From the NCBI RefSeq assembly GCF_004362055.1, contig NZ_SNXB01000018.1, forward strand, positions 1-48,744: a stretch of DNA of 48,744 nt, read 5' to 3'. Below, piece after piece: positions 16,748-25,791 of this stretch. A model generated the notes under the pieces. That model was not told where the DNA came from, ran no database searches, and saw only the letters and a list, made by a program, of their open reading frames with translations. How positions within the stretch are numbered: position 1 is the first letter of the stretch; each line of letters opens with the position of its first letter. The position numbers and the translations under genes were made by a program. Source of the stretch: Flavobacterium sp. 245 (GTDB taxonomy: Bacteria > Bacteroidota > Bacteroidia > Flavobacteriales > Flavobacteriaceae).

Positions 16748-17074
16748 ATGGATTTGAAAAATGCACAATTAGATGTTGATACTTGGATAAAAGAACATGG
16801 CGTTCGTTATTTTAATGAATTAACCAACATGGCGCAGCTTACAGAAGAAGTAGGTGAAGTGGCCAGAATTATTGCACGCCGGTACGGAGAACAATCAGAG
16901 AAAGAAAGCGATAAAAACAAAGATTTAGGCGAAGAATTGGCCGATGTTGTTTTCGTTGTTTTATGTTTGGCGAATCAAACGGGAATCGATTTACAAGTCG
17001 CTTTTGATAAAAAAATGGATTTAAAATCGGTTAGAGATAAAAATCGTCACAAAAACAATGATAAATTGAAATAA
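16748..17074 (+). CDS. MazG-type nucleotide pyrophosphohydrolase
   Basis: A 108-aa all-alpha NTP pyrophosphohydrolase of the MazG/RS21-C6 (dCTPase-like) group. The metal-binding signature is visible: LTEEVGEVARIIARRYGE followed by DLGEELADVVFVV (ExxE ... ExxD). Such enzymes hydrolyse non-canonical or excess nucleoside triphosphates to monophosphate and pyrophosphate; which nucleotide cannot be read from sequence. It starts two bases after the DUF3857 remnant and probably shares its transcript. Confidence 0.9.
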   Translation: MDLKNAQLDVDTWIKEHGVRYFNELTNMAQLTEEVGEVARIIARRYGEQSEKESDKNKDLGEELADVVFVVLCLANQTGIDLQVAFDKKMDLKSVRDKNRHKNNDKLK

Positions 17075-17172
17075 TTGTGAAATTTCAGCGCGAATTTTGA
17101 TTTACGGGCGAGGAGTGGTAAATTGCGCGCTTGGATTATGTTACTCATAGTTCGCAACACATAACTAATATC

Positions 17173-18402
17173 ATGAATTTAAAATTAAGCACGAATTCGC
17201 AATTCACAATTGATGATTCGCAACTAAATATCACTGGTTCTAAAAGTGAAACGAACCGATTATTGTTACTAAAAGCGTTATTTCCTAATATTACTTTAGC
17301 CAACACTTCAAATTCTGACGACAGTGAAGTAATGCAGAAAGCATTAATTGGCAATGACGAAATTGTTGATATTCACCATGCGGGAACGGCAATGCGTTTC
17401 TTAACGGCTTATTTTGCTGTTAATGAAGGCAGAGAAGTTGTAATGACAGGTTCAAGCAGAATGCAGGAACGCCCAATCAAAATTTTGGTTGATACTTTAA
17501 GGCAATTAGGAGTTGAAATCTCTTATGAAAAAGAAGAAGGCTATCCGCCAATTCGAATTAAAGGAAAAAAAGTAACGGCTTCAAAAGTGAACTTGGCGGC
17601 AAATGTGAGCAGTCAATATATTTCGGCACTTTTATTAGTGGCTTCAAAACTAGATAATGGTTTAGAATTGACATTAGAAGGAGAAATTACTTCAGTTCCT
17701 TATATCAAAATGACTTTGGCTTTGCTGAATGATTTAGATATTCAAACTAGTTTTGAAGGAAATGTAATCAAAGTGTTTCCAAAAGAATCTGTTGAATCAA
17801 AAGAAATGGTTGTAGAATCGGACTGGAGTTCGGCTTCTTACTTCTTTAGTTTAGTCGCTTTGGCCGATGCTGCAAAAATTACATTAAGCAGTTATAAAGA
17901 AAACAGCCTTCAAGGAGATTCAGAATTAATTTCTCTTTATGAAAAAATGGGTGTAAAAACCACTTTTCAAGGCAATAAAATGACATTGGAAAAAGTAGCT
18001 GGTTTCAATTATCAAGATGTAAATTTTGAATTGAATAATACGCCAGATATTGCGCAGACAATCGTTGTAACTTGTTTAGGTTTAGGAATCGGATGTCATT
18101 TAACAGGTCTTCATACTTTAAAAATTAAAGAAACTGACAGACTTGAAGCATTACGAATTGAGCTTACAAAACTAGGCGCTAATATTTCGGTAACTAACGA
18201 CAGCTTGACTTTAGAGCGTTCTGGAAATATTAATCACGATGTAAAAATAGGAACTTATAATGATCACCGTATGGCAATGGCGTTTGCTCCGTTAGCAATT
18301 AAAGTTCCAATTATTATTGAAGATGCAGGAGTAGTTTCAAAATCATACCCAGATTTTTGGAATGATTTAAAAGCTTTGAACTTCCAAATCTCAGAAGTGT
18401 AA
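17173..18402 (+). CDS. aroA: 3-phosphoshikimate 1-carboxyvinyltransferase (EPSP synthase)
   Basis: AroA transfers enolpyruvyl from PEP to shikimate 3-phosphate, the sixth shikimate step. From MNLKLSTNSQ the protein is 409 aa; an ATG 42 bases upstream is also open but would add an atypical leader. Signatures: TGSKSETNRLLLLKAL, GTAMRFLTAYF, SRMQERPI, SSQYISALLL, KETDRLEALRIELTKLG and NDHRMAMAFAPLA. The N-terminus is shorter than in E. coli AroA, as usual in this phylum. It lies 12 kb from the pheA-tyrA operon and ends at a palindromic terminator. Confidence 0.93.
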   Translation: MNLKLSTNSQFTIDDSQLNITGSKSETNRLLLLKALFPNITLANTSNSDDSEVMQKALIGNDEIVDIHHAGTAMRFLTAYFAVNEGREVVMTGSSRMQERPIKILVDTLRQLGVEISYEKEEGYPPIRIKGKKVTASKVNLAANVSSQYISALLLVASKLDNGLELTLEGEITSVPYIKMTLALLNDLDIQTSFEGNVIKVFPKESVESKEMVVESDWSSASYFFSLVALADAAKITLSSYKENSLQGDSELISLYEKMGVKTTFQGNKMTLEKVAGFNYQDVNFELNNTPDIAQTIVVTCLGLGIGCHLTGLHTLKIKETDRLEALRIELTKLGANISVTNDSLTLERSGNINHDVKIGTYNDHRMAMAFAPLAIKVPIIIEDAGVVSKSYPDFWNDLKALNFQISEV

Positions 18403-18451
18403 ATTTTTTTGGAACAATATAAATTCATATAAATGCAAACTTAAAACATAG

Positions 18452-18478
18452 CCTCTGGTTTCAACCAGAGGTTTTTTT
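18452..18478 (+). terminator. Terminator of aroA, built from a REP-like palindrome
   Basis: CCTCTGGTT (18452-18460) and AACCAGAGG (18463-18471) form a 9-bp stem followed by seven Ts. The preceding CATAG and the central TTTCAACC layout are those of the palindromes at 4878 and 24091, so a REP-type unit appears to serve as terminator here. The rest of the 18403-18711 gap holds only the queA promoter. Confidence 0.82.
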
Positions 18479-18616
18479 ATGTTCGAATTTGAATATGATC
18501 GCAAAGTTTGTCATTTCAATAATAAGTTAAACAGGTTTGTGTAAGAAAAAAAACATTTTTAATGCTTTCCGAAACGCCACTAAATCAACGACTTTTGAAA
18601 ATAAACGTCAAAACAC

Positions 18617-18648
18617 TTGACAACGCCTATCTCACAATCGTATATTTG
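18617..18648 (+). promoter_or_regulatory. Promoter of queA
   Basis: TTG at 18617-18619 and a perfect TAnnTTTG box (TATATTTG, 18641-18648) are separated by 21 bases, about 65 bp before the queA ATG. Confidence 0.65.
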
Positions 18649-18711
18649 CAAACGATTTAAAATTTTAGATAAAAAAGTCTAAGATTGATATTTTAAAATC
18701 TAACTTCAAAT

Positions 18712-19761
18712 ATGAAATTATCACACTTCAATTTCAATTTACCGAAAGAACTTTTGGCTGAATTTCCAGCAGAAAACAGAGATGAATCTCGTTTAATGGT
18801 AATTGACCGTAAAAAACAGACTATCGAGCATAAAATGTTTAAAGACGTTATCAACTATTTTGATGACGGAGACGTTTTAATTTTGAATAATACAAAAGTT
18901 TTCCCTGCACGTTTGTACGGAAACAAAGAAAAAACGGGAGCAAGAATTGAAGTTTTCTTATTAAGAGAATTAAATTCTGAGCAACGTCTTTGGGATGTTT
19001 TAGTTGATCCAGCTAGAAAAATCCGTATCGGAAACAAACTTTATTTTGGCGACGACGATTCATTAGTTGCTGAGGTAATTGACAATACAACATCTCGTGG
19101 AAGAACATTACGTTTCTTATACGATGGTTCTTATGAAGAATTTAGAAATAAATTGACAGAACTTGGAGAAACTCCAATTCCTAAATATATCAACAGAGAA
19201 GTTACTGCTGAAGATGCTGAAAGATACCAAACTATCTACGCAAAAGAAGAAGGAGCTGTGGCGGCACCAACTGCTGGTTTACACTTCTCAAAACATCTTT
19301 TGAAAAAATTAGAAATCAAAGGAGTAAATTTTGCTGAGGTTACACTTCACGTAGGTTTAGGAACTTTTAATCCAGTTGAGGTTGAAGATTTATCTAAACA
19401 CAAAATGGATTCAGAAGAATTGATCATCAATCAGGAAGCTTGTGATGTTGTGAATGAAGCAAAAGCAAAGAAAAAACGTATTTGTGCCGTAGGAACAACT
19501 TCTATGCGTGCAATAGAAAGTTCTGTTTCTTCTGCTAATACTTTGAATCCTTATGAAGGATGGACAAATAAATTTATTTTCCCTCCTCACGATTTTAGTA
19601 TTGCAAACTGTATGATTACAAATTTCCACACACCAAAATCAACATTATTAATGATGATTTCTGCTTTCTGTGGACATGACTTAATGAAAAAAGCATACGA
19701 CGAAGCGATCAAAGAAGGATATAAATTCTATTCTTACGGAGATGCGATGTTAATTCTTTAA
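18712..19761 (+). CDS. queA: S-adenosylmethionine:tRNA ribosyltransferase-isomerase
   Basis: QueA transfers and rearranges the ribosyl group of SAM onto the preQ1 base in tRNA, forming epoxyqueuosine at position 34 of GUN-anticodon tRNAs. At 349 aa it is full length. Signatures: the start FNLPKELLAEFPAENRDESR, LILNNTKVFPARLYG, GAVAAPTAGLHFS, VTLHVGLGTFNPV and ITNFHTPKSTLLMMISAFCG. It has its own promoter and terminator. QueE of the same pathway is encoded at 44085. Confidence 0.96.
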   Translation: MKLSHFNFNLPKELLAEFPAENRDESRLMVIDRKKQTIEHKMFKDVINYFDDGDVLILNNTKVFPARLYGNKEKTGARIEVFLLRELNSEQRLWDVLVDPARKIRIGNKLYFGDDDSLVAEVIDNTTSRGRTLRFLYDGSYEEFRNKLTELGETPIPKYINREVTAEDAERYQTIYAKEEGAVAAPTAGLHFSKHLLKKLEIKGVNFAEVTLHVGLGTFNPVEVEDLSKHKMDSEELIINQEACDVVNEAKAKKKRICAVGTTSMRAIESSVSSANTLNPYEGWTNKFIFPPHDFSIANCMITNFHTPKSTLLMMISAFCGHDLMKKAYDEAIKEGYKFYSYGDAMLIL

Positions 19762-19784
19762 TTAGAATTTATCTTATAAAAAGG

Positions 19785-19816
19785 CCCGACAAGTTTTAAA
19801 AAACCTGTCGGGTTTT
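19785..19816 (+). terminator. Terminator of queA
   Basis: CCCGACA (19785-19791) pairs with TGTCGGG (19806-19812), followed by TTTT. Confidence 0.8.
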
Positions 19817-19828
19817 CTGTTTTTTAAT

Positions 19829-19892
19829 GGTTTCAAGTTTCAAGTTTCAGGTTTCAAGTTGCTAACAAAACGTGAAACTTGAAACGTGAAAC
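19829..19892. repeat. GTTTCAAGTTTCAAG repeat cluster
   Basis: GTTTCAAG occurs several times in tandem at 19829-19860, and the inverse (TGAAACTTGAAACGTGAAAC) follows at 19873-19892, just upstream of kynU. Related TTTCAAG strings occur at about 28297 and 46080. Confidence 0.6.
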
Positions 19893-19942
19893 AAAACAAA
19901 ACAAACAAAATTTGTTATTTTAGCGTCCAAAACAAAAACACA

Positions 19943-21220
19943 ATGACTTTTCAAAATACACGCGAATTCGCGAAACAACTTGATGCGCAAGATGCATTAA
20001 ATCATTATCAAGATCAGTTTATTTTCCCGAAAGTAAATGATAAGCGAGTAATTTACTTTACAGGAAATTCATTAGGATTACAGCCAAAACGTACTAAAGC
20101 TTATATTGATGAAGTAATGAATGACTGGGCAGAATTAGCTGTCGAAGGTCATTTTTATGCAGAGAAACCTTGGTGGGATTATCAGGAAAGATTTTCTGAA
20201 CCGTTAAGTAAAATTGTGGGAGCGTTGCCGTCAGAAGTTACCGTAATGAATACTTTGACTGTGAATCTTCATTTGTTGATGGTTTCTTTTTATCAGCCAA
20301 AAGGCAAACGCTATAAAATTATATGCGAAGAAAAAGCCTTTCCATCTGATCAATATATGTTTCAGAGTCAGGTTCATTTTCACGGATACAAATCGGAAGA
20401 TGCAATTGTAGAAATCAAACGCCGTGAAGGTGAACACAATATTCGCTTAGAAGATGTTTTAGCAAAAATCGAAGAAGTTGGCGACGAATTGGCTTTGGTT
20501 TTAATAGGAGGTGTAAATTATTATACCGGACAAGTTTTTGATATTAAAACTATTACTGAAGCCGGACAAAAAGCAGGGGCAAAAGTGGGTTGGGATTTAG
20601 CTCATGCAGCTGGAAATATCAAACTGGAACTTCACGATTGGAATGTAGATTTTGCCGCTTGGTGCAGTTATAAATATATGAACTCAGGACCAGGAAATGC
20701 GTCAGGCTGTTTTGTACATGAAAGACACCACAATGATCCAGATCTGCCACGTTTTGCTGGATGGTGGGGACACAATAAAGAACGTCGTTTTAAAATGGAG
20801 CCAACTTTTGATCCTGTTCATGGAGCAGATGGATGGCAGATTAGTAATCTTCCCGTTCTTTCGTTAGCGCCTTATTTGGCTTCTGTAGAAATGTTTGCCG
20901 AAGTTGGGATGGATGCTTTAATTAAAAAACGTGACCACATTACTTCCTATTTAGAATTTATTCTGCACGAAATTGATAAAGAAGTAGAAAGTACTTTTGA
21001 AATCATCACGCCTTCAAATCCAGAAGAAAGAGCTTCACAATTGTCTGTTTTTCTTCATGGTCAGGGGCGAAGCTTATTTGATTATTTAATGAAAAACGGT
21101 GTAATTACAGATTGGCGTGAACCAAATGTTATTCGTCTCGCGCCAGTTCCTTTATATTCTTCTTATGAAGATATGTACGACTTTGGGCAGATTCTAAAAA
21201 AAGGAATTTTAGAGGAATAA
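19943..21220 (+). CDS. kynU: Kynureninase
   Basis: KynU is a PLP enzyme cleaving kynurenine or 3-hydroxykynurenine to (3-hydroxy)anthranilate and alanine. Starting at MTFQNTREFAKQ it is 425 aa; the frame stays open upstream to 19886, but that part is repeat DNA. Signatures: FTGNSLGLQPK near the N-terminus, GWDLAHAAGN, and SYKYMNSGPGNASGCFVHER, whose Lys carries PLP. FAGWWGHNKERRF and the C-terminal DWREPNVIRLAPVPLY support kynureninase over cysteine desulfurase. Together with kmo at 34904 it fits de novo quinolinate/NAD synthesis or Trp breakdown. No other gene of that route is in the window. Confidence 0.95.
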   Translation: MTFQNTREFAKQLDAQDALNHYQDQFIFPKVNDKRVIYFTGNSLGLQPKRTKAYIDEVMNDWAELAVEGHFYAEKPWWDYQERFSEPLSKIVGALPSEVTVMNTLTVNLHLLMVSFYQPKGKRYKIICEEKAFPSDQYMFQSQVHFHGYKSEDAIVEIKRREGEHNIRLEDVLAKIEEVGDELALVLIGGVNYYTGQVFDIKTITEAGQKAGAKVGWDLAHAAGNIKLELHDWNVDFAAWCSYKYMNSGPGNASGCFVHERHHNDPDLPRFAGWWGHNKERRFKMEPTFDPVHGADGWQISNLPVLSLAPYLASVEMFAEVGMDALIKKRDHITSYLEFILHEIDKEVESTFEIITPSNPEERASQLSVFLHGQGRSLFDYLMKNGVITDWREPNVIRLAPVPLYSSYEDMYDFGQILKKGILEE

Positions 21221-21225
21221 AAAAT

Positions 21226-21468
21226 AATCTCGCAAAGTCGCAGAGACGCGAAATTTTTATATAAAGTTACAGATTAAAAATATTAAACGATTTTTTCAAT
21301 TGCCTCCAGCTTTAGCTGGAAGTAGTAAGGATTAAATTTGAAAGGCTTTACCTAAACAGATATAGTTTGGCTAAAGCCTTTTTTTTGATCATTTTTTCAT
21401 CCAGTTAAAGTTGGACGCCATTGAACTATAAAGAATAAAACTTTGCGTCTCTGCGACTTTGCGAGATT
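21226..21468. repeat. Nested inverted-repeat element (CGCAAAGTCGC outer arms)
   Basis: Outer arms of 24 bp match perfectly (AATCTCGCAAAGTCGC start at 21226-21249; complement at 21445-21468). Inside are imperfect inner arms (TTGCCTCCAGCTTTAGC near 21300 and TCCAGTTAAAGTTGG near 21401). Between these lies a terminator-like hairpin, AAAGGCTTTACC paired with GGCTAAAGCC, followed by eight Ts (about 21340-21388). It fills most of the 386-bp gap after kynU. The hairpin may terminate kynU. The outer arms closely resemble those at 34521-34720. Confidence 0.8.
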
Positions 21469-21606
21469 AAATTATACAGCTTTAAATAAAAATTCTTCCA
21501 GAAAACACAAAATCTTCTAATTTTATAAACTTTCAAAAAAATCTTGTAACTCAAACAAAATGTAACGGCCTTACTTTGTAGTGTAATAATTTTTAAAACT
21601 ACAATC

Positions 21607-22032
21607 ATGAAAGCCTTATATATATTATTAGCCGCTTTATCTATAGTTTCTTGTCAAAATCAAGGAAAGAAAGATATCAATATAGCAAAACAAGCCAGTA
21701 TTGATTCAATGAAAGTTGAAATAAGTAAACAACGAGTTATAGACTCAATGAAAACTGAAATGGCGAAGGTAGAAGCGGAAAAAGCAAAAGCGCAAGAGCA
21801 AAAAGTTGTAGTAGTTCACCAACAAGATGGTACAGCAACCGCCGCGACGCCAAAAAAGAAAGGCTGGAGTGCAACTGCTAAAGGCGCTGTAATTGGTGCT
21901 GGAGTAGGGGCAGCAACTGGAGCAATTGTGAGCAAGAAAAAAGGTGAGGGTGCAATTATTGGTGGTTTAGCCGGTGCTGCCTTAGGAACTGGAACAGGTG
22001 CTGTTATTGACAGCAAGAATAAAAAAGAGTAA
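21607..22032 (+). CDS. Glycine-zipper lipoprotein
   Basis: A 141-aa lipoprotein. The signal peptide ends in a lipobox (LSIVSC, Cys17). A Lys/Glu-rich, probably coiled-coil region follows (about 30-70) with the repeated unit IDSMKxE. The C-terminal third is a glycine zipper (AVIGAGVGAATGAIVSKKKG, then AIIGGLAGAALGTGTGAVI), two hydrophobic Gly-rich helices typical of small envelope proteins that insert in or line membranes. No specific function can be named. It is followed by a bidirectional terminator. Confidence 0.85.
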   Translation: MKALYILLAALSIVSCQNQGKKDINIAKQASIDSMKVEISKQRVIDSMKTEMAKVEAEKAKAQEQKVVVVHQQDGTATAATPKKKGWSATAKGAVIGAGVGAATGAIVSKKKGEGAIIGGLAGAALGTGTGAVIDSKNKKE

Positions 22033-22051
22033 GATTTTATACTATAAATAA

Positions 22052-22087
22052 AAGAACGCCGATTTAGATATTCTAAATCGGCGTTTT
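22052..22087. terminator. Bidirectional terminator
   Basis: A 13-bp perfect stem, AACGCCGATTTAG (22055-22067) with CTAAATCGGCGTT (22073-22085), lies between the convergent lipoprotein gene and the 602-aa gene, with T-rich sequence on the plus-strand side and an A-tract giving U on the minus strand. Confidence 0.88.
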
Positions 22088-22090
22088 GTT

Positions 22091-23899
22091 TTATGCTAAT
22101 TCCAGTTTTGGAATATGTATTGCGTTTAATTCTGTTTTATAAAAATCGAATTGGCTTTTGATTTTTTCTTCTTCTGTTTTAAAATAAAAAGTTGATGAAA
22201 ATAGATTTTGATAATATTCAATTCCTTCTAAAATATTTGCTTTGAAAGAATTCCATTTTTTGAGCTGCATTGCGGTTACTTCTCCAGAAATGTTTTCAAT
22301 TTCATTTCTAAAATAATCTACATACATTTTTAATTCCTTCACAAATAAATTCGGGCGGTCAGTTCTTAAAACCGATTTTCCCTGATAAATATGCTGTACC
22401 ATTTCTTTTAAAGAAACTTCCTGATCAAAATAAGCCAAGTTTGGGCCAGGACAAATTACAACGCCCTGATTTTGGCCTTTTATACGAATATCATTTTCAA
22501 GATAAGAAGCATTTGCCAAACCAACGCATAAACATGATTTTTCGGTTATTTTGATTTTGCTTTTTGCGTAATCGTCGGAAGATAAAGTTTCTTTTTTAGC
22601 TTCTAATTCTTCCAGTTTTATATCCTGATATTTTTTTGAAGCTGTGCAAATTCCATGTGGATCATATTCTTTGCTTAAAGCTAAAAATTTCTTCGGACAA
22701 GAACTTCCAGCTTTGTTTTCATGAATACGTTTTTGTTTTAAAAATTCATTTGTTGTGCCTTTTAAAGTATTAAAGGGAACTCCTAAAGGCGAAATATTAC
22801 TCAGATAAAAATCATCTTCTTTGGCCTTCATTAATAAATTTCTTGTTTCTTGATCTACCGATGTCGCTTCAGGAACCAATAAAAAAGGAGAGCCCCAGCC
22901 AACAGAATCGACTTTATATTGATCCAATAAAAATTCATGTTCTTCAGCTGTTCCAACACCGCCTTGAACCGTAATTTTTAATTCTAAAGGATTTTCTGGG
23001 AAATGTTGATTTTTTTGCTGTAAAGCCTTAATCATTAATTCGTGAGCCGATTGTACCAATTGTTCTTTTTTCTGCTTGAATTCTTCTAAAATGGTACCTA
23101 GTAATAGCCCATCAGTGGCAAAAGCGTGACCGCCACAGTTTAAACCAGATTCGATTCGGTATTCAGAAACCCAAATTCCTTTTTTAGCTAAGAAATTTCC
23201 CTGAATCATTGCCGATCTATAATCACTTACTTTTAAGATTATTTTCTTTTTAAGCTCGTTATTTTCATTTGGGAAAAAGTCTTTGAAATTTTCGAAGTAA
23301 CCAAATAATCTCGGATTCATGCCGGCAGAAAGCACAACCGAAGATTCCAGATTACTATTGGCAAAACCTCTCAAAGCTGCATGTGCATCATTAAATTCAG
23401 TTGGAAGCTGTTCATTTTTAACAAAATTATCTTTGTCCAGTTTCGTCATAATATTAACGTCGATTTCGCCGGAAAATAGATGTGATTCGATATAATGCTG
23501 TATGTTTTCTTTAAAAGTGATACCGTCATCAACTAAATTTTGAAAACCTTTTTTAATGTCAGATGTGTTGGGCAACATGGCCATAAAATTGTCAAGAGCG
23601 GTTTTGCTTTCTGCTAATTCAGTTTTGAAACTTTCGAATTTTTCTTTTACTATTTTGTCTACTAAATTTAGATAAGAAGTAATTCTTTCGGCACGGTAAT
23701 CATGAAATTTTTGTGTGATTTCTTCGTATGGAATATTGAATTTAGTGCTATAAAAGTTACGCATCTTCTCAATCAAGTCATCATCAGCAAGGGCAATAAC
23801 AGACGAAATTCCATAGTGTGACACACGAATAGGGCTGTCTATTGTATAAGCAAGACCCATCACAGGAATATGAAAAGTATGTAAAGGGGATTTTGTCAT
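22091..23899 (-). CDS. Uncharacterised 602-aa protein, possibly FMN/TIM-barrel-like with a cysteine motif
   Basis: I do not recognise this protein with confidence. There is no signal peptide, so it is probably cytoplasmic. An N-terminal half rich in helices is followed by NCGGHAFATDG (about 254-264) and QGGVGTAEEHEFLLDQY with VDSVGWGSPFLLVPEA (about 312-345). The latter recalls the phosphate-binding end of FMN TIM-barrels such as nitronate monooxygenase or the glutamate synthase FMN domain (GGIGT ... GTPF). Five cysteines follow (C401, C418, C456, C458, C483), which could bind iron-sulfur or zinc. Its stop is four bases from the shared terminator. The fold suggestion is inference from short motifs only. 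Confidence 0.7.
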   Translation of the reverse strand: MTKSPLHTFHIPVMGLAYTIDSPIRVSHYGISSVIALADDDLIEKMRNFYSTKFNIPYEEITQKFHDYRAERITSYLNLVDKIVKEKFESFKTELAESKTALDNFMAMLPNTSDIKKGFQNLVDDGITFKENIQHYIESHLFSGEIDVNIMTKLDKDNFVKNEQLPTEFNDAHAALRGFANSNLESSVVLSAGMNPRLFGYFENFKDFFPNENNELKKKIILKVSDYRSAMIQGNFLAKKGIWVSEYRIESGLNCGGHAFATDGLLLGTILEEFKQKKEQLVQSAHELMIKALQQKNQHFPENPLELKITVQGGVGTAEEHEFLLDQYKVDSVGWGSPFLLVPEATSVDQETRNLLMKAKEDDFYLSNISPLGVPFNTLKGTTNEFLKQKRIHENKAGSSCPKKFLALSKEYDPHGICTASKKYQDIKLEELEAKKETLSSDDYAKSKIKITEKSCLCVGLANASYLENDIRIKGQNQGVVICPGPNLAYFDQEVSLKEMVQHIYQGKSVLRTDRPNLFVKELKMYVDYFRNEIENISGEVTAMQLKKWNSFKANILEGIEYYQNLFSSTFYFKTEEEKIKSQFDFYKTELNAIHIPKLELA

Positions 23900-24085
23900 T
23901 TGTTTTTAGATTAAAATAAAAACAAATATTGGAAAAAGGATTTTTGTAAAACCTGATAATTATCATGTGCAAAGGTTGGTTGCCACGAATTACACGAATT
24001 TACACGAATTAATTTTTAAAAATTCCGCGAGTAAAAATGAATGAAAATTTATGTAATTGTTGGCAAAATGCAAATTATAAATAAA

Positions 24086-24188
24086 TATAGCCCGTGGTTT
24101 CAACCACGGGGAACGTATTGTAAGAATGTGTTATGGGATTTCTTTGTGGAAATGCGTTGTGTTCCTGCGGTTGAAACCGCAGGCTATG
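24086..24188. repeat. Paired REP-like palindromes, second copy
   Basis: CCCGTGGTT/AACCACGGG (24091-24110) and CCTGCGGTT/AACCGCAGG (24164-24183) stand in opposite orientation, framed by TATAGCCC and GGCTATG. The stems differ in sequence from the 4872 block, but the complementarity and framing are kept, so pairing rather than sequence is conserved. The rest of the 23900-24234 gap has CACGAATTACACGAATTTAC-type repeats near 23975 and no gene. Confidence 0.75.
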
Positions 24189-24234
24189 TTGGCAAACATT
24201 TTAAATAAAATTCCTGAATTCGTGGCTAATAAAC

Positions 24235-25791
24235 CTATATCAAAATCTTCTTCAAAGATTCGGCAATGCTTCGCCATAAAAAGTTATAGAATGATTTTTC
24301 GTGGATTCTTTCCAATTCAACGTCTGCCGTTTTTGCTTTGTCTTTCGAATCGTTTTTGACAAGTAAATTTACAATTGCCGATTTTAGTTTGGCTTCTTTT
24401 TCAGGATCTTTCTTTTTGTATAATTTTACTTTTAAATCGTCGTAATCTAAAGAAGCATTTCCTTTTGAAACATTATCATTACCATAAAAATTAAAACGGT
24501 ATTTATTAAAAACTCCTGTAAATGAAGCGTTCATATAAGGTTTGCTGAATTGCCCCATCGCCCTAACATCAAAATTCGAAATCACGCCTTGAATATGAAA
24601 ACCGTCGCTTTTATCCAAAACGTTGAAACTCCAATCAACATCTAAAGGCGAAGTTTTCATGAAAATGCATTTCACTTTTATCTTTACATCGTTGGTTTTT
24701 TTCAATCCGAATCCGCTTCTTAGATTTGTTGCCTGCAAATTGAATTTGTCAAAGGTTAAAATTCCTGGGCCTTTCGAAAAATCAATTTCTTCTTCGTAAA
24801 CCAATTTCGATTTCAAAACCTGCAAAGTGTCAATTTGAAGCGGGAATTTTATATTTCGCAATAAATGATTGTACAGGTATTTTTTGCTCAAATCATCTTT
24901 CGGCATTTTACCGCGATAAATATTGGCGTCAAAATGATTGATTACAAGCGAATTTGCTTTAAAGAAAAAGCGATCATTTTTAAACCCCCAATCCATTTTT
25001 GCAATTTGAGCCGAATCAAATTTTAAGGTATAAATATCTTTTTCTTTGTCGAGACGTTTTGTGAATTCGCGTCGGTTAAACTGAGGGATATTGGAGAAAT
25101 TATTGATTTTTAGAAAATTCTTTTCGGTAGTAATTTTTCCGATATTAATATGATATAAAGCGCTCGGACGATAAAACAAACTGTCGCATACTAAAGCATA
25201 GGTTTTGTATTGGAGCGGAATTTTCTCTTTTAAAGTGGCGTCGGTTATTAAAATTCCTTCTAATTTCAGGATGATTTTTTTAATGCTGAAAATAGGTTTA
25301 TCAGTATCTAATGAAACAACATCAACCGATCCATCATTTAAATAAATGTTTGAAACAGCAATAATTTTGCGGAAAGGATCGACAATTTCAGTTTTAATAC
25401 TTTTGCTGTTGTTTAGTAATTTTTCTCCTTTTTTATATAATATTACTCGTGGCTTATTGATAATAATGCTTTCGGCCTGAATAATATCGCGAAAAGCTAA
25501 ATCCCAAATGTTGAAGTGTTTAATTGTAACCGATTCGATTTTAGAAAAAAGACCATTTTTGCTGTCTTTAGGTTCTTTTTTCGGGCTCACTAATAAGGTC
25601 AGCGCATAGATATTTCTCGAGAAAAGCGAAACTTCAATTTTTTCGTAATTGATATTATAAGCCGTTTTGTTTTTCTCGTGAATAATAATCGGGAGCTGTT
25701 TTTTTATCCAGTAATTTAGGCCAATATTGACAAAAACTAGAAGAAGGAAAAGAGAAATTACACCAATCGCTATTTTTTTATAGATAGACAT
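24235..25791 (-). CDS. Membrane-anchored AsmA/DUF748-like protein
   Basis: A 518-aa protein with one N-terminal membrane segment (IAIGVISLFLLLVFVNIGLNYW) and a long beta-rich domain facing the periplasm. Repeating blocks such as IYLNDGSVDVVSLDT, KINNFSNIPQ and FDKFNLQATNLRSG recall AsmA/DUF748 proteins, which bridge or tether envelope lipids. The C-terminus becomes Lys-rich and helical (KKKDPEKEAKLKSAIVNLLV). The assignment is by overall look, not a diagnostic motif. It is divergent from the penicillin acylase gene, with about 115 bp between starts. Confidence 0.7.
   Translation of the reverse strand: MSIYKKIAIGVISLFLLLVFVNIGLNYWIKKQLPIIIHEKNKTAYNINYEKIEVSLFSRNIYALTLLVSPKKEPKDSKNGLFSKIESVTIKHFNIWDLAFRDIIQAESIIINKPRVILYKKGEKLLNNSKSIKTEIVDPFRKIIAVSNIYLNDGSVDVVSLDTDKPIFSIKKIILKLEGILITDATLKEKIPLQYKTYALVCDSLFYRPSALYHINIGKITTEKNFLKINNFSNIPQFNRREFTKRLDKEKDIYTLKFDSAQIAKMDWGFKNDRFFFKANSLVINHFDANIYRGKMPKDDLSKKYLYNHLLRNIKFPLQIDTLQVLKSKLVYEEEIDFSKGPGILTFDKFNLQATNLRSGFGLKKTNDVKIKVKCIFMKTSPLDVDWSFNVLDKSDGFHIQGVISNFDVRAMGQFSKPYMNASFTGVFNKYRFNFYGNDNVSKGNASLDYDDLKVKLYKKKDPEKEAKLKSAIVNLLVKNDSKDKAKTADVELERIHEKSFYNFLWRSIAESLKKILI

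Noticed and set aside
16748..17074. MazG as part of a toxin-antitoxin or phage-defence pair
   Set aside because: There is no mazE/mazF-like partner; it sits behind a DUF3857 remnant and before aroA and looks like a house-cleaning enzyme.
24126..24359. Plus-strand frame of 77 codons
   Set aside because: It starts inside the paired palindromes and overlaps the 3' end of the AsmA-like gene antisense.
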